A stretch of 64,000 nucleotides of DNA from Erinaceus europaeus. Taxonomy: Eukaryota; Chordata; Mammalia; Eulipotyphla; Erinaceidae. The notes under the pieces were generated by a model. The model was not told where the DNA came from and ran no database searches. It saw only the letters and a program-made list of their open reading frames with translations. A program made the translations under genes and the position numbers. Each line of letters opens with the position of its first letter. Positions within the stretch are counted from its first letter, which is position 1. Of this stretch, positions 21,608 through 31,507 are shown piece after piece. Where the stretch lies: the NCBI RefSeq assembly GCF_950295315.1, contig NC_080179.1, forward strand, positions 74,834,368 to 74,898,367, written 5' to 3'.

Positions 21608-21880
21608 TGGGAGTCGGGCGGCAGCGCAGCGGGTTAAGCGCAGGTGGCACAAAGCACAAGGACCGGCCCAAGGATCCCGGTTTGAGCCCCCGGCTCCCCA
21701 CCTGCCTGGGAGTCGCTTCACAGGCGGTGAAGCATGTCTACAGGTGTCTGTCTTTCTCTCCCCCTCTCTGTCTTCCCTCCTCTCTCCATTTCTCTCTGTC
21801 CTCTCCAACAACAATAATAACTATAACAATCAGAGCAACAAAAGGGAATAATATTAAAAAAAAAAAAAAAAGAAATCATT
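21608..21880 (+). repeat. SINE type A at right edge of duplication copy 2
   Basis: Near-consensus head GGGAGTCGGGCGGCAGCGCAG begins exactly where the duplication ends and runs to a poly(A) tail. It is clearly less diverged than the SINE at the matching position of copy 1. Confidence 0.92.
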
Positions 21881-21914
21881 TAGTAAAATGATTTGACGTT
21901 TTAAAAAAAATCAC

Positions 21915-22440
21915 AGGGGTACTGGGTGGGTGGCTCATCCTGTGGAATGCACATGTTACAAGGACCTGGGTTCAAACCTGGGTCCCCATCTACAGGGGAG
22001 AAGCTTCACAAACAGTGAAGCAATATTCCAGACATCTCTCTCTCTCTCTCTCTCTCCCCCTCTCCCTCTGTCTCTCCCTCTTCCTCTCCCTCTGTCTCTC
22101 CCTCTCTCTCTCCCTCTCTCCTCCTCCCTCTCTCTCTCTCTCCCTCTCCCTCTATCTTTCCCTCTCCCTCTCCCTCTCTCCTCCTCCCTCCCTCTCCCTC
22201 TCTCCCTCTCTCCTCCTCCCTCCCTCTCTCTCTCTCCCCTCCTCCCTCTCTCTCCCTCTCCCTCTTTCTCCCTCCCTCTTTCTCTCCCTCACTCTCCCTC
22301 GCTGTCTCCCTTCCTCTATCCTTCCTCCCTATGCCCATTTGTCTTATCATATATAAAAAAGAGATTGAAAAAATGGCCACAAGGTGCAGTAGATTTGTTG
22401 TGCATGCACTGAGTCCCAGTGATAACACTGGAGAAAAAAA
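21915..22440 (+). repeat. SINE type D with greatly expanded CT-rich body
   Basis: The normal type D head ('gggtggctcatcctgtggaatgcacatg') and tail module flank a CTCCCTCT-type pyrimidine block at about 22036-22325, roughly 290 bp instead of the usual 60-80 bp. The block generates long Ser/Leu/Pro frames on + and Glu/Arg/Gly frames on - that are not genes. Confidence 0.85.
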
Positions 22441-22454
22441 AAAGGAAGAAAGAA

Positions 22455-22570
22455 AGAAACATAAGAAGGAAGGAAGGAAGGGAGGGAGGGAGGGAGGGAG
22501 GGAGGGAGGGAGGGAGGAAGGGAGGAAGGAAGGAAGGAAGGAAGGAAGGAAGGAAGGAAGGAAGGAAAAA
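22455..22570. repeat. (GGAA)n/(GGGA)n microsatellite
   Basis: A purine tract in two phases: GGAA, then GGGA about eight times, then GGAA again, grown from the tail of the SINE before it. Confidence 0.95.
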
Positions 22571-22579
22571 GGAAAGGCT

Positions 22580-22985
22580 GCTGGGGTTGGTGGAGCCATA
22601 CAGTCACTGTACTCCAGCAATAACTGTGCTGGAAGAGGTAAGTAAAGGCCTGCTGCTGAAGGACCCCGAGCTGCCCACTGCCTGAGGGGATGAGGACAAC
22701 GTCAGGGCTCAGCAGGGTGGGAGGGGCAGGCCTGTGATTAAGACGACTACAGGGCAGATGCCGCCTGCATGTCCGCAATCAGTGCTCAGAGAAGCAAGGG
22801 TGGGCACCTGGAGGCTTAGGGCCAGGAAGCTCAGAGACTGATGTGTGTTTTCCAGAGAGGCTAAGGCAGCAGCATGGAGGTGGGCTGGAGCAGAGCCAGA
22901 GCAGGAAGCTGTGTTAATGTGCGTTCAACTGGGCACATCACAGATCTTCAGAAGATCATTTCACTTAGTGTACCACATTTATTGA
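22580..22985. other. unique sequence
   Basis: Non-repetitive; nothing recognised. Confidence 0.45.
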
Positions 22986-22995
22986 CATAAAGTTC

Positions 22996-23200
22996 TTTAT
23001 TTTTAATATTTATTTATTCCCTTTTGTTGCCCTTGTTTTTCTGTTGTAGTTATTATTAATGTTGTCGTTGTTGGATAGGACAGAGAGAAATGGAGAGAGG
23101 AGGGGAAGACAGAGAGGGGAAGAGAAAGACAGACACCTGCAGACCTGCTTCACCGCCTGTGAAGCGACTCCCCTGCAGGTGGGGAGCCAGGGGCTCAAAA
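22996..23200 (-). repeat. SINE type A, 5'-truncated, with target-site duplication
   Basis: 'gacataaagttcttta' flanks the element on both sides. The inverted SINE ends at 'gagccaggggctcaaaa', so its head is missing. Confidence 0.93.
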
Positions 23201-23329
23201 CGACATAAAGTTCTTTATGATCTCTTCAATGGCTTCAGAATCTTTAGTTATGTTCCACTGGTCACTGCTGGCATTGGCCAAACACATCACAGGACCATCC
23301 TCAATTTCTTGTTTGCTTGTTCCTAACCC

Positions 23330-23600
23330 CAGTACTAACCCTCAGGCCACACCCAGTTTCAAGGAGCCCACCCCCCCATGTACCAGGAAGTGAGATGAGC
23401 CAGGTATCAGAGAAAACAAATGATGTTTCATGCACACTATTTCCAGAAATATGAGGTTAGTGGGAGGAACCACAGCAGTCACACCCCTGAGCTCTGTAAG
23501 CAAGCTGTGCACTTGCCAGAGGAGAATAAAGAGCTTCTCCGGTTGGATCTGACCTTTCTTGTCCTTCTATCTTCCCAGACGAGTCCCCTAGACTGATGTT
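23330..23600 (+). mobile_element. LTR fragment (old endogenous retroviral LTR)
   Basis: Contains an AATAAA-type polyadenylation region ('gagaataaagagcttctcc') followed by a U5-like 'ggatctgacctttcttgtcc'. No internal retroviral genes and no clear boundaries or target duplication are seen. Confidence 0.5.
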
Positions 23601-23719
23601 CCAAAGCCATGCAGACCTCACCTGGGCTCTGCACAAGAGCTGGCTACTGAGGCAGTCTTAAAGACCAGGCAGTCATTAGAATATATGACATCTTCCCTTG
23701 CTCCAAAAAGAGACCATCT

Positions 23720-23822
23720 GGGCATACATAATGGTTATGCAAAGAGACTCTCATGCCTGAGGCTCCACTGTCCCTGGTTCAATCAGCCACACCACCAAGA
23801 ACCAAAGCTGAGCAATACTCCA
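23720..23822 (+). repeat. SINE type C
   Basis: 'atggttatgcaaagagactctcatgcctga', a tRNA-like B region and '...agctgagcaatactcca'. It abuts the 3' end of the RTE-like element tail to tail. Confidence 0.8.
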
Positions 23823-24165
23823 GTTCTTCTAGCGTTTGCCCTTCTTCCGTAGCCAGTCAACAGCGTCAGGTTGAGCCTGATGTCAAGTTTCGAGACCTCC
23901 TTTGAATCTGGAGAGGTGGCAGTCGTTGACTATATGGGTCATAGTCTGTCTGTAGCCGCAGGGGCAGTTCGGGTCGTCTCTGGCTCCCCAGCGATGGAAC
24001 ATAGCGGTGCACCGGCCAATGGCCTGTTCGATAGTGATTGAGGAGGGCCCAGTCATAACGTGCTAGGTCAAAGCCGGGTTGACGCTCGCAGGGGTCTGTG
24101 ATGAGGTGCTTGTTCTTTACCTCAGCTGACTGCCAACTCTGTTTCCAAGAGACTGGAACAGAGAA
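23823..24165 (-). pseudogene. RTE/jockey-like non-LTR retrotransposon, C-terminal ORF fragment
   Basis: On the - strand this encodes the extreme C-terminal part of a non-LTR retrotransposon polyprotein: a 'WALLNHYRTG' block, then after a one-base frameshift a Cys/His cluster with PNCPCGYRQTMTHIVNDC, then a tail ending LRKKGKR and a stop. The LN-x-x-RTG...CPCG...Q-T-M-x-H-I-V-x-x-C layout is typical of RTE/jockey-like elements (known). One frameshift near 24026 and one nonsense codon near 23892 make it dead. The 3' UTR is practically nil: the TAG is followed only by AAGAA. No other copy of this coding part is seen in the window. It is not L1. Confidence 0.75.
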
Positions 24166-24169
24166 TACT

Positions 24170-24690
24170 CCAGTAAAAAAAAAAATCTTTCCTAACAAAG
24201 ATTTGCAGAAAGTCAGCGTTAAACTAGTAGGAAAATTACCCTTGGTAATTAGCCGAATTTTTGAAAATCCATTTTCCTTTTCAGAAATGAAAGAGAGCTC
24301 AATTTCTTCTCACATATTATATGTTTCATAGCACAGATTGGAAAGAACATCAATTTTCTGCCAGAATATTAAAATATGTCTTTATTAACTAGTAATTGCA
24401 GAGAGACTTGGAAATAAGAAACAAAATGCTTCTGAAGAACCAAATATATATACATTTCTGATTTCATTAATAAAAACTATAACCCTATCATCACTGTAGG
24501 TCTCATGTCTGTTCACACAAGGACAACATTTCAGGATGGGAATTTCCTTCAACTTGCCCAATACATATGATCAATAAACTAAAAGTCATAGCAGACTCTG
24601 AAGATCTTACTGTAATTACACTAATGGAAGAATTTCACTTCTTAGGTTGTAAATGTAATAGAAAGTGTTACATGTATTAAGATGGCATTG
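24170..24690. other. unique AT-rich sequence
   Basis: About 520 bp without a recognisable repeat, exon or RNA. Confidence 0.5.
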
Positions 24691-24694
24691 ATAA

Positions 24695-25030
24695 ATTGAA
24701 ACAAAATCAGAATGCCCAAGGCTTCTGTGTTAAATATGGGCCTCAGGTCAAACCAATGGGGTGTACAGCCACAATATTTACACACTTTTCTCATATTTGA
24801 GAGCTACTCTCTTCCCTGATCCAGCTTTCTAGCCCTTTTCCCAGCCATGACATCATCTCCCCAGACAATAACTTGGGCCCACCTGCATATTAGATGTCAG
24901 GCTCAGGCAAAAACTAGTAAAGTCATAGGCCCCTTGGAATATACCTAAAATAGACCTACTAGGTTTTTCCAAAATGGAGACCTCAAATCTTTATCTGTGA
25001 TATTCCTGCCTTTAGGTTAATGATTAGTCA
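24695..25030 (+). mobile_element. L1 3'-UTR internal fragment, long form
   Basis: Colinear with 15330-15620; truncated at both ends. Confidence 0.8.
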
Positions 25031-25080
25031 ACTGGAAAACTTCTCTGAAGAACAAGGAATATTAAAAATCTACTGAGACA

Positions 25081-25368
25081 GGAGTCAGGCGGTAGCGCAG
25101 CAGGTTAAGCGCAGGTGACGCAAAGCCCAAGGACCGGCGTAAGGATCCCGGTTCGAGCCCCCAGCTCCCCACCTGCAGGGGAGTCGCTTCCCAGGCGGAG
25201 AAGCAGGTCTGCAGGTGTCTGTCTTTCTCTCCCCCTCTCTGTCTTCCCCTCCTCTCTTCATTTCTCTCTGTCCTCTCCAACAATGACATCAATAAAACGA
25301 CATCAATAATAACTACAACAACAAAACAACAAAGGCAACAAAAGGGAATAAATAATAATTTTTTAAAA
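25081..25368 (+). repeat. SINE type A with target-site duplication
   Basis: 'aaaaatctactgagac' occurs immediately before the head and again after the tail. Confidence 0.95.
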
Positions 25369-26258
25369 ATCTACTGAGACTACAACAAGACAAGACAAGA
25401 CTGAGACTACTTTGGGAACTCACTAAGTCCCTGGTGAGTGAAAACACATGTGGCTCGTGGACAGAGAAGAGCCTAAGAGGAGATTCCTGGGGCTAAAGCC
25501 CATTATCTACTCCCCAGCAGCTGGTAAGAGTTTGGCAGTTTGCCACTTGAGGAGCCACATCAAGTCTGCTTTACCAACAAAAAGATGGCTGAAGGGAGGA
25601 GAGGACTCCCCTAAGACTCACCAAATGCAACTGTGAGTCTCCATTGCTCCCACCCTCAGAGGCTGGAGCAGCAGGGGGGAAGCCCTGTGCTGATATGGGG
25701 GGCGGGGGAACAAAGAACTGACCAGGAAACTCAGGATAAGATCTACAACCAGTTGTCTAGTGATGGGGCTGTGTAGTGGGAGCCTTTCCACCTTGTTCTT
25801 CTGATGAGAACATGGTCAATAATTGCCTCAGAACCTAGACTCATAGGGCCCAGCAGTGCTTCCCAGCTTGGCAGAGCAGCTGATTTGAGCCCAAAGCTTT
25901 GGATCCTTGGGGTGTGGGGTTGTGTTTGCATAACCACTGTGCTATCTCTCCCCCACTCTGCTTTATCTCTTGGTCAGGAGTGAGTGGTTAAGCTAAAAAA
26001 CTGATTTATAGGTAAAAAGCCCTCAGGCTACCATAACCTACAGGGAAATAAAAAAAGAGGCTTTAATAGCCACTGTGCTTCAATTTAATTGTGATAACAT
26101 TGAAACAGCTATAAATTTCTACAGCTGTGAACTCTTTAAATACCTTACTTAGACACAAGTCAATCCAGGCAAGAGTGGTCAGTGGACTGAAAAATACTGG
26201 GAGAAGGACCTCATAAGACACTATAATAGTGGTTAAACCAAGGAGAAACATTGGAGAA

Positions 26259-27025
26259 ATGAATCAGGACAAAAGTCCAGCTAAAAGCCTTCCAAAGGTA
26301 GAAGCACAGAAGAATGAGATCAACATCCAAATGCTAACTGAGGAACTAGTCACAGGAGTGAAGAAAGAGTTTGAAAGAACTGTCATCAGAAATGGAGAAA
26401 CAGCAAATAAGACTCTGGAAGAAAACACTAATTATCTCAAGGTTATTAAGAGAGCTGAAAGCTGAAATAGCTGAGCTAAGTGCACAACTAGCTGAACAAG
26501 GTAAAACAGTATCAGAACAGGGTAACAGAATAGCTGGCCTACATAACACAACAGAGGGGAGAGAGAATAGAATAAATGAGGCAGAAAACAGAATTAGCAA
26601 GATCAAGGATGAATTAGAGATAACTAAGAAAGAAGTAAGAGAACTCAAAAAGAGATTAAGAGGTACTGAAAACAACAACAGGGACACATGGGATGACTTC
26701 AAGAGAAGTAATATATGCATTATAGGCCTGCTAGAGGAAGAAAGAGATGGAGAGGAAGAAAGCATTCTACAGGACATAATAGCTGAGAACTTCTCTAGTC
26801 TAGACAACATCAAAAACATAAAGATTCAAAAAGCCCAGAGGGTCCCAAACAGAATTAACCCAGACTTAAAGACACCAAGACACATCATATTTAGAATGAA
26901 AAGGAGTAAGGATACAGAAAGGATCCTGAAGGCTGCAAGAGAAAAACAAAGAGTCACCTACAGAGGTGACTCATAAGATTAGCAGCAGACTTCTCCACAC
27001 AAACACTACAGGCCAGAAGAGAATG
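26259..27025 (+). pseudogene. L1 ORF1 pseudogene
   Basis: The translated order is a coiled-coil part rich in Glu/Lys/Arg, then an RRM-like part containing ICIIGLLEEERDGEEE and a C-terminal part with RILKAAREKQRVTY, the known ORF1p layout (RNA-binding chaperone of L1). Frameshifts near 26400-26465 and near 26970 break it, and the last part is displaced beyond a solo LTR (it resumes at 27661). Confidence 0.85.
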
Positions 27026-27031
27026 GCAAGA

Positions 27032-27654
27032 TGTCATGCTCCACTCAAATATAGAACGATGGGTCTGACAGGGTCAGCACCCTGGAAAACTCTCTTCAAG
27101 GAAGAAGAATTCTGGGAGTGGGTCTTGGCATCCTGAGCAGATCTAAATTGGAAATTCTGATTATTGTTTTCATTATGTACATGGTAATGATGCCGTGTAA
27201 TCGGGGACGAACAGCCACTGTTCCCAAATTAGATACAGATGAACAGGAAATGAGGTGGACAAAGTTAAGGGTCATCAAATACATAAAGTTTTAGGAAAAA
27301 TTCTTAGTAATACTTACCTCCTCTTATGAAATATGTTCCAACTCTACATAAAATACTATCTGCTAAGCCTGTTACTCAGAAATGCATCACCCCATGAAGT
27401 ACGACATTTCTATGTAAAACCGCAAGGCCATCTAATCAAGAAATGAGCTTTACTTTCTGTTCCAGATATTGTTTATGTTAGACTGAAAGATATATAAACT
27501 CTCACTGACTGAAATAAAATGGAGCTCAGATTCACCCTCCAACAGAGTGTGGTGTGTTCTGTTCTCCCCTGCGCCGACTCCTGACCCACCCGGTGGTCGC
27601 CTTCAGAGTTCCCTGATCCTTCCTGCTGCTCTTCCTCTGTAGTGGTCCATCGCA
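27032..27654 (+). mobile_element. solo LTR inserted in L1 ORF1, 6-bp target duplication
   Basis: A 623-bp element beginning TGTCATG and ending ATCGCA, flanked by GCAAGA (27026-27031) and GCAAAA (27655-27660), a 6-bp target duplication with one mismatch. Inside are 'gatatataaactc' (TATA-like) and 'gaaataaaatggagc' (poly(A) signal). Removing it rejoins the L1 ORF1 reading frame. A 6-bp duplication is typical of class II (ERVK-like) retroviruses (known); the class assignment is inference. No viral genes remain. Confidence 0.85.
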
Positions 27655-27839
27655 GCAAAATATCTATCAAGTGCTCAATGAGAAAGGCTTTCAACCAAGA
27701 CTACTGTATCCTGCTAGACTGTCATTCAGACTCGATGGAGGCACAAAAACCTTCCAGACAAGCAACAGTTGAAGGACTCAACTATCACGAAGCCTGCCCT
27801 GAAAGAAGTTCTGAAAGGTCTCCTATAAACAATCAGATC

Positions 27840-28258
27840 ACCATAAACATGCCACATATCAGAACACTAAAAATTACAATAATGATGTTAAAATATCTTC
27901 AATCTATGATATCAATAAATGTCAATAGCCTGAATTCACCTAATAAAAGGCACAGAGTAGGAAGATGGATCCGAAAATACAACCCAACCACATGTTTTCT
28001 GCAGGAATTCCACCTAACTCAACAAGACAAACACAGACTCAAAGTGAAAGAATAGAAAACTACCATACAAGCCAATGGGCCACCAAAAAAAGGGCAGGAA
28101 CATCTATTCTCATATTTGAAATGATAGGCCTTAAAATAAATAAAATTTTAAAAGATAAAGATGGACATTACTTAGTGCTCAGAGGATCAGTCAATCAAGA
28201 GGTCTTAACAATTATTAACATCTATGCACCCATTGAAAGCCCATCAAACACTAATTAG
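27840..28258 (+). pseudogene. L1 ORF2 N-terminal fragment (endonuclease domain)
   Basis: Translated blocks such as NVNSLNSPNKRHRVGRWI, TCFLQEFHLTQQDKHRLKV and LTIINIYAP correspond to the start of L1 ORF2. Frameshifts occur near 28055, and the copy ends at 28258. Confidence 0.85.
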
Positions 28259-28259
28259 A

Positions 28260-28592
28260 AATGAACATCCTATGTAACACTACTCTGCAATCAAAAAATA
28301 AGATATTGTGTCCTTTAGGACAAAATGGATGGAACTGGAGGTGACTATGTTTAGTGAAATAAGTAAAGAGATGAAAGACAATAATGTGGAATCTAGAGAT
28401 CTGATTTATATGAACTTGCCAAAAAAAAAAAATCCAAAGAAAACAGAAACAAGCAAACTGTTTGGAAGACTGTGAGAACTATGATGGTTATCTTTGAGAG
28501 GGTGGAGATATAGAACATTGGTGGTGGGTGTAGTGTGGAACTACAAATTGTAATCTTACAATTTTGTAACATACTATTAACAAATAAAAAGT
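28260..28592 (+). mobile_element. L1-type 3' end fragment
   Basis: 'atggatggaactggaggtgac...agtgaaataagta' is the typical end of mammalian L1 ORF2 and the start of the 3' UTR. It ends 'actattaacaaataaaaag'. Confidence 0.7.
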
Positions 28593-28597
28593 TCTTG

Positions 28598-28932
28598 GGG
28601 GTCGGGTGGTAGCGCAGTGGGTTGAGTGCACATGGCGCAAAGTGCAAGGACTGGTGTAAGAATCCCGGTTCGAGTCTCCGGCTCCCCATCTGCAGGGGAG
28701 TTGCTTCACAAGCGGTGAAGCAGGTCTGCAGGTGTCTTTCTCTCCCCCTGTCTTCCCCTCCTGTCTCCATTTCTCTCTGTCCTATCCAACAATGAACAAC
28801 ATCAACAATAACAACCACAACAAGGCTACAACAACAAGGGCAACAAAAGGGGGAAATATGGCCTCCAGGAGCAGTGAATTCATGGTGCAGTCACTAAGCC
28901 CCAGCAATAACCCTGGAGGCAAAAAAAAAAAA
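28598..28932 (+). repeat. SINE type A with tail module and target-site duplication
   Basis: 'aaaagttctt' occurs before the head and after the poly(A). The long version of the element ends with the '...ccctggaggcaaaa' module. Confidence 0.93.
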
Positions 28933-28938
28933 GTTCTT

Positions 28939-29218
28939 AAGGGAGTCAGGTGGTAGCATAGTGGGTTAAGCGCTGCTGGCACAAAGCACAAGGACTGTCT
29001 TAAGGATCACGGTTCGAGACCCCGGCTCCCCACCTGCAGGGGAATCGCTTCACGGGTGGTGAAGCAGGTCCGCAGGTGTCTGTCTTTCTCTCCCCCTCTC
29101 TGTCTTCCCCTCCTCTCTCCATTTCGCTCTGTCCTGTCTAACAATGACTACATCAATAACAACAATAATAACTACAACAAGGGCAACAAAAGGGAAAATA
29201 AATACATTTTTTTAAAGT
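28939..29218 (+). repeat. SINE type A, second insertion at the same site
   Basis: It follows the previous SINE directly and is again followed by 'aaagttcttaa', so it reused the same A-rich target. Confidence 0.92.
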
Positions 29219-29229
29219 TCTTAAAATAA

Positions 29230-29500
29230 ATAATTAATAATTAACTTGAGAATAACAATAAAATAAATAAAATGAAGAAGCATGCCATGAGATCCTGTGG
29301 TGTGCAGCATACATAATAAGATCCCATAGCAATAAAGGCCCACATTCACAAGCAGAAAGATCTCAAATCACATCTGAAAGAACTGAACAAGGAACCAATA
29401 GACCCAAAGGTTAGCAGAAGGAGTGACTTAATAAAAAGCAGAGCTGAAATATATGAAATAAACACCATAAAGATGACACCAAGAAGCTCTTTCAAACATT
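29230..29500 (+). mobile_element. L1 ORF2 fragment
   Basis: Blocks such as PKVSRRSDLIKSRAEIYE match the interval between endonuclease and RT in L1 ORF2. Confidence 0.7.
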
Positions 29501-30113
29501 TTGCTAATGGGCTAGCTATTAACTAATGGAGATAACTTCCTTTCTTTTTCTTGGGGAGGTGGAGTTTTAGTTTTTCTCTTTACAGTTTATTGGGAGGATT
29601 AATGGTAAGGTCAATACGAATTCACAGGTGGAACTTAAGAAACAAGGACAATAAGGGAAAGCAGAGAATGAAACTTGCCCTGGATGTGGTGCACGTATTG
29701 CACCAAAGCAAAGGACTATGGGGAAGGAGGAAGAGGGATGGGAAGGAGGCTGTTGGGGTCCTGATACAGGATCAGGGGAAAGGACCTAAATTGAGGCTGA
29801 ATGTCCTGCAGACACCTAGACACCTATCACAGAGGGACTTTTTAAGAACAGGAAAGACAGAAAGCCAGTTGAAATCTGACGAGAGAGCCCACTACCTGGA
29901 CACCTGGGGAATTCTATGCTGACAGAGCAGTAAGAACGCCCTGCAAGGAGCCCAGATACAGAAAGCCCCTGTTTGTGTGGGGGTGGGCAGGGAAGTGTAG
30001 AAGAAGACATCTCAGCACTTAAAACTCTGAAAACTGAAGCCTGGCTTCATTGTACCATTCATCTAGGGTCATTGGTGGTTCTGAAAGGAAACAACCTGAG
30101 CATTTAATGGCAG
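29500..30113. other. unique sequence
   Basis: No repeat is recognised; an open frame at 29551-29922 (+) has no support beyond its length. Confidence 0.4.
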
Positions 30114-30669
30114 TGTCAGCAGAAGGCCAGGGACTTCCTTGCCGGGCTAGCGTTGCCGGAGAGAGAAGAGACCAGGAACTCATGGTGGAGCGGGAACGCA
30201 AATCTTTATTGATGTAGACGCCCCAGAGTCGGCTATGAGCACAGCGGCTTTAGGCCACGTGGAGCTAGCAAAATGGCCACCTCCCACTATGCATGCCAGC
30301 CCTTCTCCAGGTCTTCTCCAGGTCGGGAAGCAGAAGAGAAAAAAATAGCGAAACCAGGAACAGCAGCAGGCTTATAGGGCAAAAATGGAAGTGGCAAGTG
30401 GGGAACGAGATTGGCTAGGTAAGGGGGTAGAGAGAGGCAAAAGGCATGCTGGGAAGGTGAAAGCGTCCCTAGCAACTGTTGCGATGGTTTTAACTGAATT
30501 ATCAATACCCTGAGGAGATAACATGGTGGGGATCTTCCAGGCAAAACAATGATTATGTAAATAGACCATAGTGTCAGCAATGGCAAACGCTAGAAGAAGA
30601 AGAAGTGTCAGCAATGGAGCATGGAGCATGCAACAGAGCGGGGGTGGGGGCTGGCTTTAAGGCCTGACA
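30114..30669 (-). mobile_element. solo LTR, minus orientation
   Basis: Read on the - strand it begins TGTCAG and ends CTGACA, inverted termini typical of an LTR, with AATAAA in 'tcaataaagatttgcg' and a U5 of the form ATGAGTTCCTGGTC...CTAGCCCGGCA. No target duplication was found around it. It is interrupted by a 20-bp micro-insertion. Confidence 0.7.
30570..30617 (+). mobile_element. 20-bp LINE-tail insertion with 14-bp target duplication
   Basis: 'agtgtcagcaatgg' occurs at 30570-30583 and 30604-30617 and brackets caaacgctagaagaagaaga. This insert equals the last codons, stop and GAA-rich tail of the RTE-like element at 23823-24165. Confidence 0.7.
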
Positions 30670-30689
30670 CTTCCTTAACTTAGGGGTGA

Positions 30690-30764
30690 GATCTTGTGGT
30701 GGCAGCGGTGGAGGTAGTAGGGGTAGTGGTGGTGGTGTGGTGGTAGTAGTGGTAGCAGGTGTAG

Positions 30765-30804
<40 letters not shown>

Positions 30805-30830
30805 TTTGTGTGTATTTTGTGTGTATTTTT
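30690..30830. repeat. GGT-rich tract and (GT)n microsatellite
   Basis: Imperfect GGT/GTA repeats to about 30765, then about 17 GT units at 30768-30801, then repeated 'tgtgtattt'. Confidence 0.9.
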
Positions 30831-30849
30831 GTTGGTCTGCTTTTAATTC

Positions 30850-31252
30850 TGCTTCTAAGACCCTTTCTGTTTTGATCATCACGTTAGGTTCGCTTGCACT
30901 GCTTAACCCTGTGGTCTATTTGCATAATCATTGTTTTGTTTGAGACCCGCACTGGTTTAATCCCCACTGGTTTGCGCTCTTTTTCCACTCCGCCCCCTCT
31001 CCTAGTCACAGCCTGTTTTCCACCGTTGAATCCCCACTGGTTCTCACACTTTTTCCTTCTCCCCACCCCCTATCCTACATACTTCCTCTTCCTGACACTT
31101 CCGCCTCAGGAGATATAAAGGAAGGATTTTCTAATGAATAGAGATTGATTGATTGCACTGCATCCCCGCTCATCAATGAAGATTGAACTGCGTTCCCAGC
31201 TTAGCCATGAGTCCCTGGTCGTCTCTCTCCCCCCCGCGAAGCTAGCCCGGCA
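30850..31252 (+). mobile_element. related LTR, plus orientation
   Basis: It shares 'tggtctatttgcataatcattgtttt' and an ATGAGTCCCTGGTC...CTAGCCCGGCA end with the LTR at 30114-30669, but lies in the opposite orientation. 'gatataaagg' near 31112 is TATA-like. The left boundary is uncertain. Confidence 0.6.
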
Positions 31253-31254
31253 TA

Positions 31255-31347
31255 TTTTGCTGAGGCACTGCTCAGCTCTGGCTTATAGTGCTGCTGGGAA
31301 CTGAACCTGAGACCCTTGGTACCTCTGTCATTATGCTATTTCCCCCA
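31255..31347 (-). repeat. SINE type C
   Basis: Inverted: 'ctgagcactg'-type start, 'gtcattatgctatttccccc' end. Confidence 0.75.
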
Positions 31348-31475
31348 GCCTGATGATGTGTTTTCTGAACTGTGGCCCCTTCACCTTTCAGGAAGCAGCT
31401 GGCCTGGACCCAAGTTGGGATGGCTGGCTCAGGAAGAAGACAAGGAGACGCAGTTGCCCCAGTCCCTGGGGAAGC

Positions 31476-31481
31476 TTTAAT
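31476..31481 (-). terminator. VMO1 poly(A) signal
   Basis: ATTAAA on the - strand 26 nt after the VMO1 stop codon. Confidence 0.65.
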
Positions 31482-31507
31482 GACTGGGGCAGAGGAGGGC
31501 AAGGGGC

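Larger units (their letters stand above)
25370..28258 (+). mobile_element. L1 5' half (5' UTR, ORF1, start of ORF2), interrupted by a solo LTR
   Basis: About 25370-26250 behaves as L1 5' UTR (with an inverted type C SINE piece at 25870-25962), ORF1 follows at 26259, and ORF2 begins at about 27840. The element breaks off at 28258 within the endonuclease domain and is followed by a different L1 3' end. Multiple frameshifts are present. Confidence 0.8.

Noticed and set aside
22006..22620. 204-codon frame rich in Glu, Arg and Gly on the - strand
   Set aside because: Pure low-complexity translation of the C/T-rich SINE body and the GGAA tract.
23866..24198. 110-codon frame on the - strand taken as a host gene
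   Set aside because: Its second half is out of frame with the RTE-like protein signature; correcting one base shows a retrotransposon remnant instead.
27032..27654. A complete provirus around the LTR
   Set aside because: L1 sequence resumes at once on both sides with a 6-bp duplication, so only a solo LTR is present.
30686..30943. Gly/Val/Cys-rich frame over the GGT/GT tract
   Set aside because: Translation of simple repeats between two LTRs.
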